The position numbers were made by a program, and so were the translations under genes. The notes below the pieces were generated by a model. The model was given only the letters and a program-made list of their open reading frames with translations. It searched no databases and was not told the DNA's origin. A stretch of DNA of 64,000 nt from Perca fluviatilis (Eukaryota > Chordata > Actinopteri > Perciformes > Percidae): contig NC_053126.1 of NCBI RefSeq assembly GCF_010015445.1, forward strand, positions 5,606,249 through 5,670,248, in the 5' to 3' direction. Shown here piece after piece: positions 41,901-54,544 of the stretch (positions within the stretch are counted from its first letter, which is position 1; each line of letters opens with the position of its first letter).

Positions 41901-43725
41901 CAGGTTTCTCTGTAGAGCCCCCCCTACAGGTTTCTCTATAGAGCTCCCCCTACAGGTTTCTCTGTAGAGCCCCCCTATAGGTTTCTCTGTAGAGCCCCCC
42001 TACAGGTTTCTCTATAGAGCTCCCCCTACAGGTTTCTCTATAGAGCCCCTCTACAGGTTTCTCTATAGAGCTCCCCTACAGGTTTCTCTGTAGAGCTCCC
42101 CCTACAGGTTCCTCTATAGAGCTCCCCTACAGGTTTCTTTGTAGAGCTCCCGCTACAGGTTTCTCTATAGAGCCCCCCCTACAGGTTTCTCTGTAGAGCT
42201 CCCCTACAGGTTTCTCTGTAGAGCTCCCGCTACAGGTTTCTCTATAGAGTCCCCTACAGGTTTCTCTATAGAGCTCCCCCTACAGGTTCCTCTATAGAGC
42301 TCCCGCTACAGGTTTCTCTATAGAGCTCCCCTACAGGTTTCTCTGTAGAGCTCCCCTACAGGTTTCTCTGTAGAGCTCCCGCTACAGGTTTCTCTATAGA
42401 GTCCCCTACAGGTTTCTCTATAGAGCTCCCCCTACAGGTTCCTCTATAGAGTTCCCCTACAGGTTTCTCTGTAGAGCTCCCGCTACAGGTTTCTCTACAG
42501 AGCTCCCCTACAGGTTTCTCTGTAGAGCTCCCCTACAGGTTTCTCTGTAGAGCTCCCCCTACAGGTTTCTCTGTAGAGCTCCCCTACAGGTTTCTCTATA
42601 GAGTCCCCTACAGGTTTCTCTATAGAGCTCCCCCTACAGGTTCCTCTATAGAGCTCCCCTACAGGTTTCTCCGTAGAGCTCCCGCTACAGGTTTCTCTAT
42701 AGAGCTCCCCTACAGGTTTCTCTATAGAGCTCCCCCTACAGGTTCCTCTATAGAGCTCCCCTACAGGTTTCTCTGTAGAGCTCCCCCTACAGGTTTCTCT
42801 GTAGAGCTCCCGCTACAGGTTTCTCTGTAGAGCTCCCCCTACAGGTTTCTCTGTAGAGCTCCCGCTACAGGTTTCTCTGTAGAGCTCCCCCTACAGGTTT
42901 CTCTGTAGAGCTCCCCTACAGGTTTCTCTATAGAGCTCCCGCTACAGGTTTCTCTAGAGCCCCCCTACAGGTTTCTTTATAGAGTCCCCTACAGGTTTCT
43001 CTATAGAGCTCCCCTACATGTTCTCTATAGAGCCCCCCTACAGGTTTCTCTATAGAGCTCCCCTACAGGTTCTCTATAGAGCCCCCCTACAGGTTTCTCT
43101 ATAGAGCCCCCCTACAGGTTTCTCTATAGAGCTCCCCCTACAGGTTTCTCTATAGAGCTCCCGCTACAGGTTTCTCTATAGAGCTCCCCTACAGGTTTCT
43201 CTATAGAGCTCCCCCTACAGGTTCCTCTATAGAGCTCCCCTACAGGTTTCTCTGTAGAGCTCCCCTACAGGTTTCTCTGTAGAGCTCCCGCTACAGGTTT
43301 CTCTGTAGAGCTCCCCCTACAGGTTTCTCTGTAGAGCTCCCGCTACAGGTTTCTCTGTAGAGCTCCCCCTACAGGTTTCTCTGTAGAGCTCCCCTACAGG
43401 TTTCTCTATAGAGCTCCCCCTACAGGTTTCTCTATAGAGCTCCCGCTACAGGTTTCTCTAGAGCCCCCCTACAGGTTTCTTTATAGAGTCCCCTACAGGT
43501 TTCTCTATAGAGCTCCCCTACATGTTCTCTATAGAGCCCCCCTACAGGTTTCTCTATAGAGCCCCCCTACAGGTTCTCTATAGAGCCCCCCTACAGGTTT
43601 CTCTATAGAGCCCCCCTACAGGTTTCTCTATAGAGCTCCCCCTACAGGTTTCTCTATAGAGCTCCCCCTACAGGTTTCTCTATAGAGCTCCCCCTACAGG
43701 TTTCTCTATAGAGCTCCTCCTACAG
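41901..43725. repeat. 26-bp minisatellite, about 70 copies
   Basis: Unit CAGGTTTCTCTATAGAGCTC plus CCCCTA, with variants CTCTGTAGAG, CCCGCTA and 25-bp shortened units. CTCTATAGAG in the unit is a perfect 10-bp palindrome. A block marked by TCTCTAGAGCCCCCCTAC followed by TTTCTTTATAGAGTCCCC occurs near 42950 and again near 43453, so about 500 bp has been duplicated as one piece. Its edges lie in a GCGCTATGCAGTTTTGGCC repeat. Confidence 0.97.
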
Positions 43726-44371
43726 CTTTTAACCTTTAAGGTTATTCCACTGCTGGGGGATGACATTCAATCTCCAGCTGCATGCTACCACACTGACCTG
43801 TTTTTAAAATAAAAAAACCTTTTGATTGTGCATTTCATCTATTCCTCAAGGTCTGACATCTGTCAGCCTGCCATTAGCCTGCCATTGCTTCTGTTTCTAT
43901 TTTTTTAATCGGTAATTTCCCTCCCAACTCTCAGCAAAGAATTTCTTCAGAAACCACGATCATGCTGACTATTCCAGACTGAACACCCATGTCGACTGCA
44001 CACTGTGAAACATCAGGATGATGTAAAAAGAATGTGATTGCACACAGACACTATGTGTATATACCTACGGTAACATAAGATATTTTGCAGACAATACTTG
44101 TGAAAAAGAATAGTATAAGAGCCTTAGTGATCCAGAAGGTGCTGCTAAATCTTTTTTTAGGGTGTCTAATTTAGATTTCTGCAAAATATGTGCATAACTA
44201 AATGATTCCACAACCAAACAGACTGGCCTGGTTTCAGGAGTGGGAGGACAATTGTCTTTAGCTTGAAATATCAGAATGAGATCTAACCAGGATTGGAGCA
44301 TTCTGTGTCCCATTCAGCTCTCAATGTTAAATTCCTTCTGCTATTTATATTTAAGAAATTATATTTATTAC

Positions 44372-44782
44372 TTAAAGGTGCTGTAGGTAGGATTGCGAAG
44401 ATCCAGGACTTCAAAAAATGTGAACATCAACAACTTCTCAGTCCCTCCCCCCTTTCTGCTAGAGCCCAAAATGGTCTCCTAAGCCCCTCCCCCCACAAGG
44501 GAGAATGAATGCGTGTGCATTAGCAGTGATTGACACGCAGTTAGACACCCCCTGGCCCTGATTGGTTCATCTAAACAGGGAGCGGTGGATTTTTGCAAAT
44601 CGCACTACAGGCTGTAGGTGGTGCCAGAGGAGCCGGATTTTTTTTTTTATTATTACCTTATTATCACCCTTATTACTTATTTTTAAATTACCTGCTTCAT
44701 GCAGTTCTACTGGAACATAGGGTCAGTTTCAGCAAATATGACAGAAAGTTAGTTTAATAAGTCTTATCTACTGCACCTTTAA
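44372..44782. mobile_element. Miniature transposon with TTAA ends (family D)
   Basis: TTAAAGGTGCTGTAGGTAG at the left and CTTATCTACTGCACCTTTAA at the right. 411 bp, non-coding. Confidence 0.78.
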
Positions 44783-44783
44783 C

Positions 44784-44960
44784 CTATCAGAAGGCAAGGC
44801 AGCTTTATTCATATAGCACATTTCAGCAACAAGGCAATTCAAAGTGCTTTACATAAAACATTAAAGAGCAGTTCAAAAGAGTTAAAAATATAAAAAACAG
44901 AATAAGACGTATGAATAAAAGTTATGATGAAATATAAGGGAAAAAAAGACAGCATCAAAA
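44784..44960 (-). mobile_element. LINE-type 3' tail, opposite orientation to 7918 copy
   Basis: AAGGCAAGGCAGCTTTATTC, then AGCACATTTCAGCAACA, is the complement of the tail at 8050-8100. It abuts the miniature element ending at 44782. Confidence 0.7.
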
Positions 44961-45846
44961 ATAAAAGACTTGTTTCAAAATGGGACTTACATCATACCAG
45001 AATTAGCTAATTTATCAGAATAGCTAAATTCTCCAATCGTGAACTGAACTTTGGTTTTATTGTAAATATGTCATATGATATCGGTTTAAGGTACTGTTTG
45101 TGCTCAGCATTGTCCCATTGTCAGAGCTTAATAAAACTGTTGTTTACATCTGTGTCTGCTGTGTTGTTGCTATTTCTGCTGCTACGGAAATGGAAGGGGA
45201 AAATACTTTTTTTCCTATATCTTACGGTTTAGATCAGAGCTCCTTTGTGTCTGTCAAAACAGGAAGCCACCTCATTTAGTCAGTCAGATTATTCCAGTTT
45301 AAACAGCTGTGAGCAGAACAGATCTGCACCACAAAAACCTCACATCTCACGAAGCCATTATTTGAAATGTTTGAAAATCCAACTACTGAGAGGCGGTGTG
45401 TAAAACATAAGGAGCAGGTCTGATCTCTGCTTCAGAGCTGGAGCAAGTTTGCGATGGCCTAGAAGTTCACACAGAAGAGAAACGCAACAGGGTTTCTTAT
45501 CCTCAGTGTCTGAAACGTGTCCTCGTCCTGCGGGGAACAGTAAGTGAAATAAAATCTGTATTAACTGCTTCTATCCAGCAGAGAGAGCTGCAGCTTAACA
45601 GGACTTCAGGTCCAAAAGGACAATGTGTAGAGCACTTGTATCACAGATCAGAGGTTTGTGTCTTTATTCAACCTCATATCTGTGTCACAGAGCCCAAGAG
45701 GACGAAAGAAAGAAGTTCCCGTAAAGGGAAATTGTCACACAAGGCCAGTCACATCTTCTATATTGTGTTTATAGAAGTCAAAGTGTGTCTCTGTTTGCGC
45801 ATGAACCTATAAATGTCTGGGTGTTTGTCTGGGTGCATTTTCGCCA

Positions 45847-45990
45847 GTGTGTGTGTGTGTGTGTGTGTGTGCGTGTGTCTGTGTGTGCGTGCGTGTGTGT
45901 GTGTGTGTGTGTGTGCATGCGTGCGTGCATGCGTGTGTGTGTGTGTGTGTGTGCGTGCGTGCGTGCATGCGTGTGTGTGTGTGTGTGTGC
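45847..45990. repeat. (TG)n with GCGT/GCAT variants
   Basis: TG and TGCG/TGCA alternating purine-pyrimidine throughout, a strong candidate for Z-DNA. Confidence 0.95.
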
Positions 45991-46608
45991 TAATTTTGGA
46001 TGTGGCTGCAGGGGAAAGAAAGTCTCTGGTGTGTGACTGATCATTAGTCATTCTGCTCCACATACTGTTGAGAGGAAGAGAGGAGGAGGAGAAAGATGGA
46101 GGAGATAGAGGAAGGTAGAAACGGAGCGGAAGGGTGAAAGAGGTCTGGTAGTCTGCTTTCCACTCTGACTGCGTTTAAGTTTGAATGGTGCTGAGTTTTA
46201 AAGGTCAATATGTGCTCTTCAAATGGATTGTTATGTCTCGGTAGGATGAGGAAACAAATGATGATAAAACTCAATATTTTACGAGATGGGAGTGAGAATG
46301 TGTTGTTAGTGCTCTTTTGTGTGCCTCATGAACCCACTGCTCCCTTTCACTGATTGGCTACCAGATTTATATGTGTATATAACAATCTGTATTTTGTGAG
46401 AAACGTGGGGTGAATGGCCAATTTGTGCCATGAAGCAAAGCAGTGGCAATCTTCACAGCAATCATCTTGTTTGTTTGATTAAATAAGGGCCATTTATTGA
46501 TGTGAAAATGCTACATGTGGCATTTTCACATCATTTAAAATGGTTCCTCTTCTTCTTTACTGTCTTGGTGGTGTGGATCAAACTCTATTAAAGAAGGAAG
46601 TAAGCGCT

Positions 46609-48187
46609 ATGCGGAGACATGTGATACAGTAAAAGTCACCTTTTTTCTGTACATTTCTTATTGTACTTGCCCTTAATGTTATACTGTCACAAATGCATAT
46701 TAGGAAACACATTTCATAGACAACAGAACCTAATCAGTTGATGATTCAGACCATACACATCTCATTCAATTTAAGATGGTCTCATATTAGGTTGATGCAG
46801 TCTGCAACAGATGAAAGCATCCTGATATTGACACAGGTCTTCTGTAGGATGGATAGAGGACAATGAAAACTAAATAAAAAAATCAAATGTGGCAGAAAAC
46901 CTCCTGGGTGGTGAGCGTGGACCCTCTCCCACAGGTGGCAGACACGAGCTGGAGAGGGAATCACTTTTCTCCTCTTGAAAATGTTTCTAAATCAAATGTT
47001 TCTAAGTCTTTATTGACATGAACATAAGTAGATTTAGCAGTTCCAAAGCGGCTTGTTCAAGGTTTAAAATGTAAGTAAGCTACAATGTGCGTGTAATACC
47101 GTGACTCAGAATGTAAGAATAGCTTATTTCTTATATGCAATATAGACTGCCGCCAAAGGCAGGGAACAGTAACAAGGATACAAAGAAGATGACGTTTAGA
47201 AACGGGGGGTTAAAGTTCAGTCTGTAATTGTAATAGAGGAGGCTAATGCCTTATTCTTTAAATGTATTTTTAGACTTGTTATTTTACGACAAAAATCATT
47301 GACACCTCAGGGAATATGAGAAAACATACTATCAACATACTAAATGTGTTTTTCCAGCTTTCTCTCTATCATTCCTAAACACTTTGAAATGTAATAAATG
47401 AATAGAATTTAATACACTTAAATATGTCATTTAAAAGAAACAACCACACCAAACTGTAAATTACACTAGAGTCAAAAACTGAGATGGCAGCAATGCTTAA
47501 AAAGTTAGCTTTAAGCCGGACTAGTTTAGCTGTTTTTATTTAGTATTATTTTTTTAGTTTTTAGCTGGGTTTTGTTGTAACGGCAAAATTAGCATGCTGT
47601 TTTCTTTTAAATTATACATTTCTATGGCATAAACAAATATATGACAAAATCATAGACTGTTATAGTTTTTCTGGGGCGTTTTTGGTTAATTTTCAAAAAA
47701 AGACTTTTCAAAAAATGCCTGTGTATTCTACGTGTTTACAAAGTTTTATTAGGGTAAACCTTTGCATACCTACTATATTAGTTTTTGAAAAACAGTAGAA
47801 CTTCTTCACTATCTCGTTAATCTCAGATCTTGCTGGTGACCCTTTGGGAGGGTCTGACCCCAGGTGGGAACCACTAAAATAGACCGTCTTCCCATATTCA
47901 TTTTTTTTGATATCTCGTTACACACTGTTTTTATTGTCCTCTATCCATCCTACAGAAGACCTGTGTCAATATCAGGATGCTTGTGTCTGTTGCAGACTGC
48001 ATCAACCTAATATGAGACCATCTTAAATTGAATGAGATGTGTATGGTCTGAATCATCAACTGATTAGGTTCTGTTGTCTATGAAATGTGTTTCCTAATAT
48101 GCATTTGTGACAGTCTAACATTAAGGGCAAGTACAATAAGAAATGTGCAGAAAAAGGTGACTTTTACTGTATCACATGTCTCCGCAT
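46609..48187. mobile_element. Foldback-type element with ~260-bp inverted arms
   Basis: The left arm 46609-46870 (ATGCGGAGACATGTGATACA...) and right arm 47927-48187 are reverse complements with only a handful of differences. The roughly 1.06-kb spacer has no recognisable protein. Arms of this length exceed ordinary miniature elements. No target duplication is clear. Confidence 0.85.
47700..47880. repeat. Dispersed repeat E, copy 1
   Basis: GCCTGTGTATTCTAC, CTTTGCATACCTACTATATT, GATCTTGCTGGTGACCC and GGTCTGACCCCAGGTGGG occur again as reverse complement at 49970-50175. Confidence 0.85.
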
Positions 48188-48275
48188 TAGCTTTTTCTTG
48201 CATACAAATCTCGTCTTTTCACTCTGTTGAATCAACTTCTTTATTGTCTGGATTCTGGACAGTCAGAGGACAGTG

Positions 48276-48832
48276 TTAAAGGTCCAGTCTGTAACGTGTT
48301 TAGTTGTTCATTCTCAAAATCTGTGTTGTCACAAACTTGTCCTTTTTCATGAATATTTACCTCCACCGTCAATTCCAAGTATTCCTTTTGGCTTGAAATT
48401 TTACATTTGCATTCGCATGAACTGGGGTAGACGCTCCATATTCATGCTCCATCTTGAAATACGTTAGCCGGTAAGGGACATACAGGACATACTGCTCTGC
48501 CTTTCACGTTTTCACTGTCACATGATAAACTCACAGGTGCTGCTAACGCTGCTAACGGGTATCGTAGCTTCCCGGCCCCGGCAAGTTTGAATAAGGAAAC
48601 ATGGAGGACCACACGTATTCAAAATCCAAATTTCAGGAACAGGAGTTTCTACTTCTTCGCCCAGAAAAAGAAAAATGAGATTGAAAAGAGCGAGAGACCA
48701 GCGTCATCAGCATAAAGTGTGAAGGCTACCGTAGCTGTAATACCTACTTTGAACTGCGTGGCACGAGAGAGTTGATTGCGATATATGATCTCAACGCTAG
48801 ATGGGAGAACTTCCCACACATTGGACCTTTAA
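48276..48832. mobile_element. Miniature transposon with TTAA ends (family F)
   Basis: TTAAAGGTCCAGTCTGTAAC at the left and ACATTGGACCTTTAA at the right bound a 557-bp non-coding element. Confidence 0.78.
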
Positions 48833-49562
48833 AGTGTCGATCTCCGAATGCGAATGAACGGACTCCATAGGAGGAAATGTTACTCTTATATGAGGCTCCT
48901 TAACTACAAGGTCAATATTGTTTTACACTAACGACAAAACAACGAATTATCCGTGCATTTATATGGAACTAAGCTTTAGGAGCTTTCCATCTTTACTCTC
49001 CTCCCTGTTACGTTGCATTCGGAGATCGACTCTTTTTGACTGGCGAGATGGCGGCGAGCGGAAAAACCAACAGCTAAAGTGAGTTGTTAAAACCTTTCTT
49101 TTTAGTAAACTCTGTGTACACAAACAATGTTCTCAGTGCTGGAGTTCATAGAGCCCCTGGTGATACTTCCAGCAAAGTTTCATGTTGTGTCGAGCCTTCT
49201 TAGTGTTTTAAAAATAGTGATTTTGATGCGATCGTAGCAGTGCCCCTAGCACTCCCATTCAAAAGGCCATTTGACCCAAAACAAATACAAATAAATATGC
49301 TTTTAAACAAAGGTTTGACTCTGTTACATTCACAAAAAGACCCTAGGTTGCATTTTGGCGAGAGTTACACTTTAAGAGAGATTTTAGAGACGTAAATGTC
49401 CTCCTCCTCCTCCTCACTGTGAATGATGCCCTTGCTCCTTCATTAGGAGGAGCTGCTAGTCTTCAGCTGTCAGGTATTCAGTGGGCATCACCACGTCTTT
49501 GCAGCTACAATTGGACTTCATTCACACTGCTGTCACTGCTGTCTAAATACCCACAACGGCAG

Positions 49563-49603
<41 letters not shown>

Positions 49604-49876
49604 GGATAAGTAAACATGCCTGAAATACAAAGACTGTGATGTTTCATTCATTACGTTGTCAGCATGAATAATATATAGCTAATTGATATGCAGTACAACA
49701 CACACGTACACACACTTCCATGTGGGATCGCACTCTGAACTAATATTTGTAAAGCTCAGTTGTCATTTCACATTCAAATTTATCACAAGAGGCAAAAGAT
49801 AGAGAGAGAGAGATCAAAAGCCAGAGAAAACAAAGAACACGCACGCATGCAAGCACGCAAGCACGCAAGCAAGGCA

Positions 49877-49880
<4 letters not shown>

Positions 49881-49914
<34 letters not shown>
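49881..49914. repeat. (CA)n microsatellite with ACGCAAGC prefix
   Basis: Preceded by a short (GCAAGCAC)n repeat from about 49840. Confidence 0.93.
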
Positions 49915-49918
<4 letters not shown>

Positions 49919-49969
49919 GAGTTTGTATATATATAATGCAGCGGGTGAATTATAGGGTAAACAAGTTTA

Positions 49970-50175
49970 GTTTAGTGGTTTCCACCTGGGGTCAGACCCA
50001 TAGACTGTATTTAATAATATACAGTCTATGGGTCAGACCCTCCCAAAGGGTCACCAGCAAGATCTGAGATTAACGAGATAGTGAAGAAGTTCTACTGTTT
50101 TTCAAAAACTAATATAGTAGGTATGCAAACGTTTATCCTACTAAAAATTAGTAAACAAGTAGAATACACAGGCAT
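49970..50175. repeat. Dispersed repeat E, copy 2 (inverted), carrying a 41-bp insertion
   Basis: Reverse complement of 47700-47880 except for an inserted palindrome and a duplicated GGGTCAGACCC at 49989-50040. Confidence 0.85.
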
Positions 50176-50248
50176 GTTCAGTATGATCCTCATCTTACTC
50201 ACACACTGCATCAGCACTCTCTCACAGAAGTTTAATGATTATGGAGCT

Positions 50249-50400
50249 TAAAGGTCCCATATTGTGCTCATTTTCGGGACTCATACTTGTATTTTGGGTT
50301 TCTGCTAGAACATGTTTACATGCTTTAATGTTAAAAAAACACATTATTTTTCCCATACTATCTGTCTGAATAGACCTGTTTTCATTCTCTGTCTGAAACG
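50249..50400 (+). mobile_element. Fragment of a TTAA miniature element related to family C
   Basis: TTAAAGGTCCCATATTGTGC, ATTTTGGGTTTCTGCTAGAAC and CATGTTTACATGCTTTAATG parallel the nested element at 34239. The right end was not found. Confidence 0.55.
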
Positions 50401-51999
50401 CTCTGTTTTAACGCCTGTCTCTTTAAGTCCTTCTCCTGAAAAAGCCCAGTCTGCTCTGATTGGTCAGCGAGGTGGTACCAAAGAAATTCCAGGTACTATC
50501 GAAAACCAAAGTCGAGTTGAGTAGAGCCCAAAGGGGTAAGCTTTGCTTCAGAACTCAAACCTCCTATGGCGCCATTTTGATGCTACAATATCACCTCTCG
50601 TTAGCATCCCATTGACTCCCATTCATTTTGACGTCACTTTGACAGCGAATAACTTTACATCTGAAGCGTTTAAAGACTCTATTTGTCCGTTGTTTATTTC
50701 TAAAGAAACACAACAATGTATAAAAGGCTCCATTACCTTGTACCTCACGTTATGGCTCCGTAGCAGACGCTTTTATAAAAATAGGCTAACGATTGTGTCA
50801 TAACCACGAGACTTACTGTTGCACAGTAGAGGAATTACCGTATAGTACAGGAGAAGCTCACAGGCAGTTTGGACTTACATGAGCTGTTTAGGTTTAATTA
50901 CTAATGTTAACTAGCATTTTAGTTAGCAATAATTAGCCTGTGCCCATGTTATCTCCTTACATATACCTACACTCTCTGTCTCTGTAAGATTGGGAATGAT
51001 TGAGATTTCTCTTGCCACAGCTACCAGAAGACTTCACACTTTCAGACAGGTTGCTCACGTCACATTTACGTTGTCTCTCTCAGTTTGAGGCTGCTCAGTA
51101 AAGCTGGCCAGCACCGGAAAAGTGCTTCTAATATCCTTCACTGGTCTCCGTCCAGAACAATGGGATCTGTTGGTCCATTCTTATGTACAGTCTATGGTAG
51201 AGCCGTGCCGTATACCATGCAGTGAAAATGCGGCATCAGAGTGCTTCCCTTTATTAAAGATAAACAGGTATCATTTACAAACATTTAAACATTTTTTATG
51301 TTAAATGCAGTTTAGCGTCATCTTTTCAACATCCAGCATTCACACTTCTCTAGTTTGATCCATTGTTGTTATAAAAAATATTGATAACAGTTGCTTAAAC
51401 ACAGAAATGAGAGTGACATTGAGCTTAGCTAATTCCTCGAAAGAAAAGAAACAAGCATATTTCCCCTAAACAACATTTAAGTCTCATGTCTTTGTTGCCA
51501 TGACGCGGAGGGACATTGACATGCAGATGTATGGCTTCTGTTTCCAGGTTGATGTCTCTGACAGCAAACAGTCCTGTATTTGACATCTAGTTTTTAGACC
51601 TCCTGATTTTAGCCTACATAAGAAGAACATAAGATAACAGAGCAGTCAATACACAAGTAAAGAAACCTGCGATGGATGAAAGAGAAAAAGAAAGAAAGAC
51701 AGACAGACCCATAGAAAGAGGGAAGGAGGAGAAAGTAGAGCATGGAAAGAAATACAGTATTTTTTTTCTTCCTTTTTGACAAAACCGAGTTAAAGGACAA
51801 ACTGTTCTGAGAGTCTAAGAGCAGACTTCAGTCTGAATAACAAGCCTTTCAAACTGTGCTCAGTGTGCGTTTGAACGCCCACTCACTTAGATACCTGTCT
51901 CCTGGGAAACCGGTGTGTACAACCCACTCTCTCTCTCGCACACATGCACGCACAGAGCCGAAACTCAGTAATGAGTTCAAACACTCACACAGGCGCAAG

Positions 52000-52004
<5 letters not shown>

Positions 52005-52085
<81 letters not shown>
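52005..52085. repeat. (CA)n microsatellite
   Basis: About 40 units with a single CCA interruption. Confidence 0.97.
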
Positions 52086-52090
<5 letters not shown>

Positions 52091-52284
52091 TCTCAGCTTC
52101 CTCTGCTCCCTGTGTTTAAGCTGCAATGAAACCTTAGCCAATAGATGCCTCTGTTCATGTGATGTCAGCCAATCAGAACCCTGCACGCTGACACACCCAC
52201 AAGAGGGTGTGTAGGGCACTGCTGAGGATGGAGAGTGTGTGTGCCAGTGTATGTTAGGATGCCTGTGGATACCTTTCTGTGCTG

Positions 52285-52317
<33 letters not shown>

Positions 52318-52504
52318 TCAGAGGAAGCTCCCAGCAGGTTCTGATGTTATGCTGATGTTTGGGGGAAACAGAGAGGCGGCCGAACCCCTGACTGCTGCTC
52401 TCACCGTGAAACAGGAACACACTCAGTTCATGTCAGCAAAGATTTGATTACATGTGGACACACAGGAATTCAAAAGGCACACACACACTCTCTCTCTCTC
52501 ACAA

Positions 52505-52538
<34 letters not shown>

Positions 52539-52889
52539 CAGCTCATTGAGGGCAGAGTCATGAACGGTCAGCGGTGGAAAATGTGTCTCCTGCGGTCAGC
52601 TCTGCAGCTCAGCAGAGGAAGCTGAACTTTCCTCCATTTTATCACAACCAGCAGCTTCATTACTGGGCTGCCAAAATGGAGGCCTGATAGAGTCCACTGT
52701 TGATTAAAGGGGCAGTCCACACAAACTGAATCTATAGGCACAAAAGCAGAGAAAACAAAAACATGAGAGCAGCTTTTTAAGGTGAGGGAGCTGCTTCTTC
52801 TGGTGGCGGTGAAAGCTGCAGGAGACCAGGTGATGGAGGAGAAAGATCAACAAAGTAGAATTAGCTGAATTTGTACAGTAATCCATTAC

Positions 52890-53616
52890 CTTAAACCAAT
52901 AGTTTGGGAAACAGAGAGTTGGATGGGAAGATTGACACCACTCTCATGTCTGTACGGTATACATGTCAGTTAGCTTAGCATAATGACTGGAAACCCATAG
53001 GCTGTATATAAAGGACAGCTTGACAGTTCCCCAAAAGTAAAGCCAAAACATCTGGATGGCCCCTGGTGGCTGGCTGCAGTATAGGTCATAACCCCCCCCC
53101 CCTCCATGTTAGCAGATGGGACATGGGCCAAACTAAAAAATCAAACTGTACGTCAAATACATTTCCCCCAAAGATAATTTCTGTAATTTTAGGTATTCTG
53201 ATCATGCTGATGATCAAGTGTTCATTTTTCTGATAAGTTTGGTTTTAATTAGTTCTTTGATGCTATAAAAATGGGGTGAAATGTCATGATGATGACAGCT
53301 GAGACTGACTCGCGATTGGTCGGGCGAGTGTATGGGCGGGACTTGGCTTCCTCCATCTTTATTTGAAGTCTATGCTGGAAACGACTAGCAGGGCTGCCCA
53401 AAAGTAACAAAACCACCTACTAGCACCTCCAAAGCTCACTAATTCACACATTATATCCGGTCTATTCAATTTGTACAAGTCCAGTCTTCATGCTAAGCTA
53501 ACCCGCTGCTGGCTTTAACCTTATATTTAACTAATATGAGTGGTATCAATCTCTGCATCTTACTATTAGCAAGAAAGCAATAGGCGCCTTTCCCGAAATG
53601 ATAAACTTTTCCTTTA
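52890..53616 (-). mobile_element. Miniature transposon family B copy split by a younger insertion
   Basis: Left part 52890-52994 (TTAGCTTAGCATAATGACTGG) and right part 53375-53616 (GTCTTCATGCTAAGCTAACC, AAACTTTTCCTTTAAA) make one element once the insertion at 52995-53374 is set aside. Confidence 0.75.
52995..53374. mobile_element. hAT-like miniature element with perfect 8-bp target duplication
   Basis: CTGGAAAC occurs at 52987-52994 and at 53375-53382. The element begins CCATAGGCT and ends AGTCTATG, short inverted ends. Non-coding, 380 bp. Confidence 0.85.
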
Positions 53617-53813
53617 AAATATCTTTGTGAAGATGAAACTAAAATTCAAAATGAATCAAAACTGTATTCCTGCTTATAGTGAGGATGAAAGGAAAAAGTG
53701 CAGTATTTTAGCAGTTTAAACACAAATGTCATCAAGAGAAAGGCTTTAAGAAATAAAAGAGCTATATTTTCATGCCAGAGACTCACAGAACACCAACAGT
53801 ACAGTTCCATCTG

Positions 53814-53819
53814 TTTATT
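53814..53819 (-). terminator. tnrc18: Candidate tnrc18 poly(A) signal
   Basis: TTTATT on plus (AATAAA on minus) about 3.4 kb past the tnrc18 stop, where repeats give way to unique sequence. The nearest good hexamer bounding a long UTR; inferred. Confidence 0.4.
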
Positions 53820-54158
53820 GATTAACTATAAAATATTGAGTTACTAAAACAATTTAAAAGAAACACTGATAAACGTGGTTGCTGTCTGTAAAAAACAGAA
53901 AAAAAAACCTTACACATACAGTATAGGGTAGCAGAATATATCTGGTTTCAGATTCATCTCTAAAATGTATTCTTTTTGCATTTTTACAAGATTAGACATG
54001 TGTACAAAGTATATTCTGATAGCTTTTTCTCCACTCGACAGTGAAGGATCATTTACAAAACTTATTTTTCTATTTATTTTCAAAATAATCTTTTTTTTCT
54101 TTAACAGGACGACAATATACTGAAGGAACAGCAGACGAAGAACCAGCCTCCAGTCCAC

Positions 54159-54189
<31 letters not shown>

Positions 54190-54503
54190 CCATTCTCTCT
54201 TTTGCGCTCTCTCCCATTCTTCTCTCTTTCTAGCAGCTAGCTCCCAGTGCCTGTCAGCAGTATTGCTTGAGAGGCGTGGACGATTGTTCAGAGAGGGGAA
54301 GCAACAGGAAAACAAGTGACGGAAACATGCAAAAAAAAAAAAAAAAAAAATAGAGTTGAAAAAATAAATCACAGCAAAAACAAACATTTTAAAGACAAGC
54401 CAAAGTAAAACATAAACTGTTGTAAAAAGAACATATACAAAGTCAGGATCTCAAAACATATGACACCAAATGAAAATGAAGGCGAAGTGGGCAATACGTG
54501 TTC

Positions 54504-54544
<41 letters not shown>

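Larger units (their letters stand above)
43726..53800. other. Intergenic interval between slc29a4 and tnrc18
   Basis: No gene recognised. Contains the repeats listed separately, plus unique stretches (45.0-45.8, 46.0-46.6, 51.3-51.85 kb) with no supported feature. Confidence 0.7.

Noticed and set aside
41901..43725. CRISPR-like array
   Set aside because: Units are contiguous with no unique spacers, in a vertebrate genome; it is a minisatellite.
54070..54387. Glu/Arg-rich frame on minus
   Set aside because: Translation of a (TC)n tract in the probable tnrc18 3'UTR.
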